From: CAYXRK01 sp964467615
Lineage (GTDB): Bacteria > Hydrogenedentota > Hydrogenedentia > Hydrogenedentales > GCA-2746185
Assembly (NCBI GenBank): GCA_964467615.1
Contig: CAYXRK010000168.1
Span: forward strand, 1-10,448
Length of the DNA: 10,448 bases
Direction: 5' to 3'
Within the stretch, counting starts at the first letter, position 1, and each line of letters begins with the position of its first letter. Below are positions 6,252-10,448 of this stretch, one piece after another. The position numbers and the translations under genes were made by a program. The notes beneath the pieces were generated by a model that worked only from the letters and a program-made list of their open reading frames with translations, was not told the DNA's origin and ran no database searches.

Positions 6252-6282
6252 TTCAATATACCCTATAGGGGTATAGTATAAT
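6252..6282 (+). promoter_or_regulatory. Candidate csoR-copA promoter
   Basis: A perfect -10, TATAAT (6277-6282), follows TTCAAT (6252-6257; four of six consensus bases) at a long 19-base spacing. The CsoR operator fills the spacer. Transcription would begin near 6289, only a few bases before the csoR ATG at 6296 and on top of its GGAG. Either the message is almost leaderless or the working -10 is an earlier TATA-like stretch within the operator. The exact start is therefore open. Confidence 0.4.
6257..6275. promoter_or_regulatory. CsoR operator
   Basis: The site TATACCCTATAGGGGTATA has 7-bp inverted arms (TATACCC/GGGGTATA) around a short A/T centre, the known form of CsoR operators: a G/C tract flanked by TATA-like ends. 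It lies 21 bases before the csoR start and overlaps the candidate promoter. Apo-CsoR should therefore repress both csoR and the ATPase gene, and Cu(I) binding should release it. Confidence 0.85.
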
Positions 6283-6295
6283 CTCGGAGATTCGC

Positions 6296-6586
6296 ATGCT
6301 CCACGGTGAAGCAAAGAAGAAAGTCCTCGCACGGCTACGCCGCGTCGAAGGTCAAGTCGCCGGTATTCAACGAATGGTCGATGACGAGAAGTATTGCGTC
6401 GATGTGCTCCTGCAGGTGAGTGCGGCCCAAGCGGCCCTGGGCAAAATCGGCCAGATGATTCTCGCCAGCCACATCGAATGTTGCGTGGCCGACGCTTTCG
6501 AGTCCGGCACGGATCGAGATCGCCATCAAAAAATCGACGAGCTCGTCGAGGTTTTCGGACGCTACAGCCGAATCGGCGCTAAATAG
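6296..6586 (+). CDS. csoR: Copper-sensing transcriptional repressor CsoR
   Basis: The 96-residue protein is an all-helical repressor of the CsoR/RcnR (DUF156) family. The first helix begins with KKKVLARLRRVEGQVAGIQRMV (7-28), typical of the group. The Cu(I) ligands are present with correct spacing: Cys34 (in KYCVDVL), His59 and Cys63 (in SHIECCVADA), equivalent to the Cys-His-Cys set of mycobacterial CsoR; Cys62 is an extra neighbour. This pattern separates it from nickel-type RcnR and from the sulfur-responsive CstR forms that lack the His. The ATG at 6296 has GGAG six bases upstream. A CsoR operator lies just ahead, so the gene is probably self-repressed. The copper ATPase gene follows 18 bases after its stop. 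Confidence 0.95.
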   Translation: MLHGEAKKKVLARLRRVEGQVAGIQRMVDDEKYCVDVLLQVSAAQAALGKIGQMILASHIECCVADAFESGTDRDRHQKIDELVEVFGRYSRIGAK

Positions 6587-6605
6587 AGATCGGCCCCAAT
6601 CTCTA
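6584..6605 (+). promoter_or_regulatory. Hairpin joining the csoR stop and the ATPase start codon
   Basis: TAGAGAT (6584-6590) and ATCTCTA (6599-6605) form a perfect 7-bp stem around an 8-base loop, CGGCCCCA. The left arm begins with the csoR stop codon TAG and the right arm ends in the A of the ATPase ATG. The only purine-rich stretch that could act as a ribosome site (AGAGAT) is in the left arm. Folding would thus hide initiation unless ribosomes finishing csoR open it. This is read from pairing only. Confidence 0.5.
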
Positions 6606-8947
6606 TGAATCCAGCCTCTATGAGCGCGAACGCCACCGATCCGGTTTGTGGAATGACCGTTAATTTCCAATCCGCGAAGCATTCGGCCCTCTACAAAGGC
6701 AGTACGTACTACTTCTGCAGCGCGGGTTGCGCCAAAAAGTTCTCAGACTCCCCTGCGGCATACTTGGATCCCTCCGCCGGGGACATGCGCCAGCACGCCT
6801 CTCCCGCGCCTGGTGCGCCATCGCGCTCGGTCGCGGGAAAGTACACCTGCCCGATGCACCCGGAGATCGTCCAGGACGTTCCTGGCGTCTGCCCGAAGTG
6901 TGGCATGGCGTTGGAACCGATGGACGCCGCGGCAGAGGAAGACACTGCGGAATTGGCCGATATGACACATCGGTTCTGGCTGGCGCTCGCGTTCGCGCTG
7001 CCGCTGTTCGTGATTGCAATGTCCGAAATGCTGCCAGGGCAACCACTCCAACAAGCCGTGCCGATCCGGGCGCTCCAATGGTTGCAGTTCGCGCTCGCCA
7101 CGCCTGCGGTGCTCTATTGCGGATGGCCGTTCTTTGTGCGCGGCTGGGACTCTGTCTGCACCATGAACTTAAACATGTTCACGCTCATCGCTGTCGGCAC
7201 GGGCGTGGCCTACGTATACAGCGCCGTCGCCACCGCGTTGCCGGAGATTTTTCCGGCGGCGGCCCGCGGCCACCTCGGAGAAGTCGCGGTCTATTTCGAA
7301 GCGGCGGCCGTCATCATCGCCCTCGTGTTGTTGGGTCAAGTTCTCGAATTGCGAGCGCGACGCGGCACAGGCCGCGCAATTCGAGAACTTCTCGATCTCT
7401 CGCCCAAGACGGCTCGCAGAATTACGCTCAGCGGACGCGACGAGGATGTCCCGTTAGACGAAGTCCAAACGGGAGATCTGCTCCGCGTGCGCCCCGGAGA
7501 GCGTGTGCCAGTCGACGGTGTCGTTTTTGAGGGGGCCACATCGATTGACGAGTCTTTGCTCACGGGAGAATCGATTCCTGCCGAAAAGAAGACTGGCGAC
7601 AAGGTCACCGGCGGCACGATGAACGGCGTCGGCGGCTTCGTGCTGCGCGCGGAACGCGTCGGCGCGGAAACCGTCCTCGCGCAGATCGTTCGAATGGTGA
7701 ACGAGGCCCAACGAAGCCGCGCGCCGATTCAGAAACTGGCGGACTCGGTTTCGGGATACTTCGTCCCCGCGGTAGTGCTCGTGTCCCTAGCGACCTTCGG
7801 CGCGTGGATATTGTTCGATCCCGAACCTCGTCTTGCCACGGCGCTAATCAACGCCATCGCCGTGCTCATTATCGCCTGCCCCTGCGCTCTGGGACTGGCC
7901 ACCCCGATGTCCATCATGGTGGCTACGGGAAGAGGCGCTAAAGCGGGTGTTCTCATCCGCAATGCCGAGATGCTGGAACTAATGGAAAAAGTCGATACTC
8001 TCGTCATCGACAAGACCGGTACGCTCACCGAGGGCAAGCCGAAACTTCAGCGAGTCGAGACGCTTGGGGAAAAGTCGGAGAACGAAGTTCTCGCGCTGGC
8101 GGCGAGCCTCGAACGGGGAAGCGAACACCCCCTCGCCGCGGCCATACTCCAGGGCGCGGAATCGCGTGGCGTTAACACGTACGAGGTCACTGCGTTCGCC
8201 TCGATCACCGGCAAGGGGGTCACGGCAACCATCAACGGATCGCCCGTGGCGATCGGAAACGAGGCGTTGCTCGCCGAATTAATTATCGATAGCGGGCAGG
8301 CTTCCGCCCGTGCTGACGTGCTCCGCGAATCGGGCAACACGGTGATGTTCGTCGTGTCGGACAATGCACTTGCCGGATTGATCGTGGTCGCGGACTCGAT
8401 CAAGGAAACGACGCCGGCCGCGCTGGGCGCGCTTCGGCGCGAAGGCGTTGACGTCATCATGCTGACCGGCGACAACGAACGCACGGCGCGCGCCGTCGCT
8501 GCCCAACTCGGCATCGAACACTTCAGGGCCGGTCTATTGCCCGCAGACAAAGTCGAGACCGTTCGCGCTCTGATTGCCGAAGGTCGCATCGTCGCTGTCG
8601 CGGGCGACGGTGTCAACGACGCCCCCGCATTGGCCCTCGCAAACGTCGGAATCGCGATGGGAACGGGCGCGGACGTCGCGATGGAAAGCGCGGGCATCAC
8701 GTTGCTCCGGGGCGATCTTCGCGGGATAGTACGGGCGCGCCGCCTTAGCCGCGCCGCGATGCGCAACATCCGCCAAAACCTGTTCTTCGCGTTCGTCTAC
8801 AACGTGCTCGGCGTCGCCGTGGCGACCGGCATGTTCTATCCGCTCTTCGGCCTGCTGCTCGATCCGATGATCGCCGCCGCGGCCATGAGTTTCAGTTCCG
8901 TGTCGGTCATCGGCAACTCGCTTCGGCTGCGTAGCGCGATTCTGTAG
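6605..8947 (+). CDS. copA: Copper-exporting P1B-type ATPase with YHS and YTCPMHP metal-binding N-terminus
   Basis: The 780-residue membrane pump should use ATP to move Cu(I) out of the cytoplasm. The N-terminus holds a YHS domain (DPVCGMTV at 12-19, YFCSAGCAKKF at 36-46) and then a heavy-metal-binding motif YTCPMHPEIVQDVPGVCPKCG (80-100) in place of CxxC-bearing HMA domains. About eight membrane helices follow. Core motifs are TGES (320-323), CPC in IACPCALGLATP (423-434), phosphorylation site DKTGT (Asp469), SEHPLA (506-511), TGDN (621-624) and GDGVNDAP (667-674). The helix residues Tyr732-Asn733 and Met761/Ser764-Ser765 (MSFSS) fit the Cu(I)-specific P1B-1 group. I use the ATG at 6605, 18 bases after csoR; an ATG at 6620 is possible but has no better ribosome site. 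Control is probably by CsoR at the shared operator. The specificity call is strong from motifs, not tested. Confidence 0.95.
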   Translation: MNPASMSANATDPVCGMTVNFQSAKHSALYKGSTYYFCSAGCAKKFSDSPAAYLDPSAGDMRQHASPAPGAPSRSVAGKYTCPMHPEIVQDVPGVCPKCGMALEPMDAAAEEDTAELADMTHRFWLALAFALPLFVIAMSEMLPGQPLQQAVPIRALQWLQFALATPAVLYCGWPFFVRGWDSVCTMNLNMFTLIAVGTGVAYVYSAVATALPEIFPAAARGHLGEVAVYFEAAAVIIALVLLGQVLELRARRGTGRAIRELLDLSPKTARRITLSGRDEDVPLDEVQTGDLLRVRPGERVPVDGVVFEGATSIDESLLTGESIPAEKKTGDKVTGGTMNGVGGFVLRAERVGAETVLAQIVRMVNEAQRSRAPIQKLADSVSGYFVPAVVLVSLATFGAWILFDPEPRLATALINAIAVLIIACPCALGLATPMSIMVATGRGAKAGVLIRNAEMLELMEKVDTLVIDKTGTLTEGKPKLQRVETLGEKSENEVLALAASLERGSEHPLAAAILQGAESRGVNTYEVTAFASITGKGVTATINGSPVAIGNEALLAELIIDSGQASARADVLRESGNTVMFVVSDNALAGLIVVADSIKETTPAALGALRREGVDVIMLTGDNERTARAVAAQLGIEHFRAGLLPADKVETVRALIAEGRIVAVAGDGVNDAPALALANVGIAMGTGADVAMESAGITLLRGDLRGIVRARRLSRAAMRNIRQNLFFAFVYNVLGVAVATGMFYPLFGLLLDPMIAAAAMSFSSVSVIGNSLRLRSAIL

Positions 8948-8988
8948 GCGCCCCATCAGTCACGCGGATAGTCAGACCGCCGGAAGAA

Positions 8989-10448
8989 TCAGGCGCGCCG
9001 CCGAATGAAGCTCAGGCCCAACGCGGTAAGTACGACGAGACTGACGTCGACTAGCGCGCCAGATCCGTCGAACGGCGCGCTCCCGGCCGCGCAGCTAAGT
9101 TTGGCGGGCCCGCTCTTCGCGAAATAGTCAGAATCGACGTGGCGCAGCGGCGCCCCCCCGGCCATTTCGTTGAGCGTCCCGTAGGGCGTGACAGCGAACG
9201 ACAATGATTGCACGAACGAATATACAAATGTAACGTTAAACGTGACCGACTCGCCGGCCGCGAGCTGGTCCACTCCGGCGACATCGAGAATGCTGAAGTA
9301 GGGATCGCCGTTTAGTGTCAACCCAGACGCTCCCAGCATTGTGATGCCCGGCGACGGGAACGAGAAAACGGCACGGAGTGGCCCTGCAATCGTGTTGCCC
9401 CCAACGTTTTCGATCGTCACATCCAACGTAGTGGTTATCAGCGAATTGATCTCATCAAAAACGACTACCTCGTTACTCAGAGTCACCGCGGTCGCCTCGG
9501 ACAGGTCCGTCGTCCCCGGCGTGATCGCGCGAACGAGCACGTTGTCCGCGGATGTCGCCAGCCCGTCCGAAACCGTGATACGCAACACATATGCGCCTTC
9601 TACGTCGGGCGAAAACGAGGCCGCGGCGCCGCCGGAGTTCGCTATAGAACCATTGTCGAAAGCTGAACCGGGCGGCAGTGACACGAATGTCCACGAATAG
9701 GAAAGTGGGCCCGGTAGCCCGTCGGAATCATAGCTTGAAGCGCCGTCGGTAGAGGCGAGATCGCTCAAGGTCATGTTTTGGTCCGCACCGGCATCGGCGA
9801 CGGGGTTGGTGTTACCGGAAGTCGCTCGAAGCGTTACCGTATCCACGTCTGAATCGAGACTGTCGGACACCTCGAGCGCAAGTACGTACTCGCCATCGAC
9901 ATCGAGGCTTACGCTCGCCGCGCTCGCGCCCGAATTCGCGATGTCTACGCTGGTCAAACTGCTACCTGCGGGCGCTGATTGTAATGACCATGCGAATGTC
10001 AGCGGCGACGGCCCGTCGTCAGGGTCCGAGCTTCCTGATCCGTCCAGCCCGACACTTCCTCCCGTCGCTGGGTTGGCGTCGCGGCCCGCGTCGGCATTGG
10101 GTGGAACGTTTTCGAGAAACGCCGTAAGCACAACGGTGTCGCTTCCGGATTGCCCGAAAGAATCCGTTACAGTCAGCGAGAGTGTGTAGTCGCCGTTCTG
10201 ATCCGGAATGAACATCGGATCCGGGACGGACGGATTCGACAAATCACCGTCACCGACGACACTATCCAAGGGTACCGAGTCAAATGTCCAAACGTAAATG
10301 AGCGTTCCCAATTCGAGATCATACGATTCGCTGCCGTCGAGAAGCGCTAGGTCGCCGGTTCTCACATTTCTGTCTGTACCCGCGTCGGCGAGCGGCGCCA
10401 AATCTTGACCTTCACCCTCGCCCTCACCTTCACCTTCACCCTCACCCT
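8989..10448 (-). CDS. Exported PKD-repeat protein with (EG)n linker and C-terminal sorting-like tail, partial
   Basis: The minus-strand frame is open from the window edge to the TGA at 8989, so the N-terminus, including any signal peptide, lies outside; a TTG at 10401 is internal. Within view, in order: a Glu-Gly repeat (10448-10408); three PKD-like repeats of about 95 residues, each opening with ADAG-D-N (residues 5, 103 and 202 counted from 10401) and closing with a Y-L-L-VSD-like strand; a beta-rich domain of about 300-425; and a tail with a lone Cys437, a hydrophobic stretch ALVDVSLVVLTALGLSFI (449-466) and RRRA. Such a tail (small motif, one membrane span, basic end) is the pattern of CTERM-type protein-sorting signals; LVDVS recalls the JDVT-CTERM class, but I am not certain. 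PKD repeats usually serve as spacers or adhesive modules on surface proteins. The enzyme or binding part, if any, must be upstream. It converges with copA, 41 bases apart, with no clear terminator between. Confidence 0.85.
   Translation of the reverse strand, partial: GEGEGEGEGEGEGQDLAPLADAGTDRNVRTGDLALLDGSESYDLELGTLIYVWTFDSVPLDSVVGDGDLSNPSVPDPMFIPDQNGDYTLSLTVTDSFGQSGSDTVVLTAFLENVPPNADAGRDANPATGGSVGLDGSGSSDPDDGPSPLTFAWSLQSAPAGSSLTSVDIANSGASAASVSLDVDGEYVLALEVSDSLDSDVDTVTLRATSGNTNPVADAGADQNMTLSDLASTDGASSYDSDGLPGPLSYSWTFVSLPPGSAFDNGSIANSGGAAASFSPDVEGAYVLRITVSDGLATSADNVLVRAITPGTTDLSEATAVTLSNEVVVFDEINSLITTTLDVTIENVGGNTIAGPLRAVFSFPSPGITMLGASGLTLNGDPYFSILDVAGVDQLAAGESVTFNVTFVYSFVQSLSFAVTPYGTLNEMAGGAPLRHVDSDYFAKSGPAKLSCAAGSAPFDGSGALVDVSLVVLTALGLSFIRRRA
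10408..10448 (-). repeat. Hexameric tandem repeat encoding (Glu-Gly)n, reaching the window edge
   Basis: On the minus strand GAR-GGY alternates with few changes for about seven six-base units, giving alternating Glu and Gly residues just ahead of QDLAPLADAG. It probably forms a flexible acidic linker between an upstream domain and the PKD repeats. The array continues beyond the window, so copy number is unknown. Such repeats often vary in length between strains. Confidence 0.85.

Noticed and set aside
8047..8769. Minus-strand 240-codon open frame
   Set aside because: Antisense to the ATPase phosphorylation domain; Ser/Ala/Arg-rich shadow of the GC-rich codons.
8948..8988. Bidirectional terminator between the convergent copA and PKD genes
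   Set aside because: I found no stem of useful length followed by a T-run in these 41 bases on either strand.
10399..10401. TTG as start of the PKD protein
   Set aside because: The frame continues upstream through the Glu-Gly repeat to the window edge, and there is no signal peptide after the TTG, so the gene is partial.

Overview
This is a GC-rich bacterial window with long, closely packed genes and no gene-free stretch longer than about 150 bases. The taxon cannot be read directly. An ISAzo13-type transposase, a Glu-Gly repeat linker in a PKD-repeat exported protein with a C-terminal sorting-like tail, and short dispersed-looking repeats all point to a large environmental genome of the Planctomycetes/Hydrogenedentes/Lentisphaerae sort. 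That placement is an inference from style only.

Left part, all on the minus strand: the window opens inside the 5' end of an ISAzo13-family transposase gene (1-248) that runs off the edge. It lies directly downstream of a FabG-like short-chain dehydrogenase/reductase (308-1162). Upstream of that is a compact three-gene partner-switching module, in transcription order: a GHKL-type anti-sigma serine kinase (RsbW/SpoIIAB-like, 3665-4117), a STAS anti-anti-sigma protein (RsbV-like, 3219-3644) and a membrane-anchored sensor phosphatase with an extracytoplasmic domain, HAMP and SpoIIE/PP2C domain (RsbU-like, 1270-3219). The last two overlap by one base (TAATG). By analogy with the family, the kinase inactivates the STAS protein by phosphorylation, the phosphatase reactivates it when its sensor is triggered, and the kinase is then drawn off its target. 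No sigma factor lies in the window, so the output is unknown.

Middle, plus strand: a 22-bp perfect palindrome (4126-4147) lies in the divergent promoter region. It covers the -35 element of a good candidate promoter for the kinase gene. On its other side begins coaE (dephospho-CoA kinase, GTG start at 4221), followed 16 bases later by a galactokinase gene (4825-6162) that carries an in-frame tandem repeat.

Right part, plus strand: after a 133-base spacer with two GC-rich hairpins and a canonical CsoR operator comes a copper-homeostasis operon. It encodes the Cu(I)-sensing repressor CsoR and a P1B-type copper-exporting ATPase whose N-terminus has YHS and YTCPMHP metal-binding domains in place of the usual HMA domain. 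It converges on a minus-strand partial gene (8989-10448) for a surface or exported protein with three PKD-like repeats, a C-terminal sorting-like tail and an (EG)n linker reaching the window edge.

The most useful leads are the 22-bp operator-like palindrome, the orphan partner-switching module and the galactokinase repeat insertion. I saw no tRNA, rRNA, CRISPR array or replication origin.
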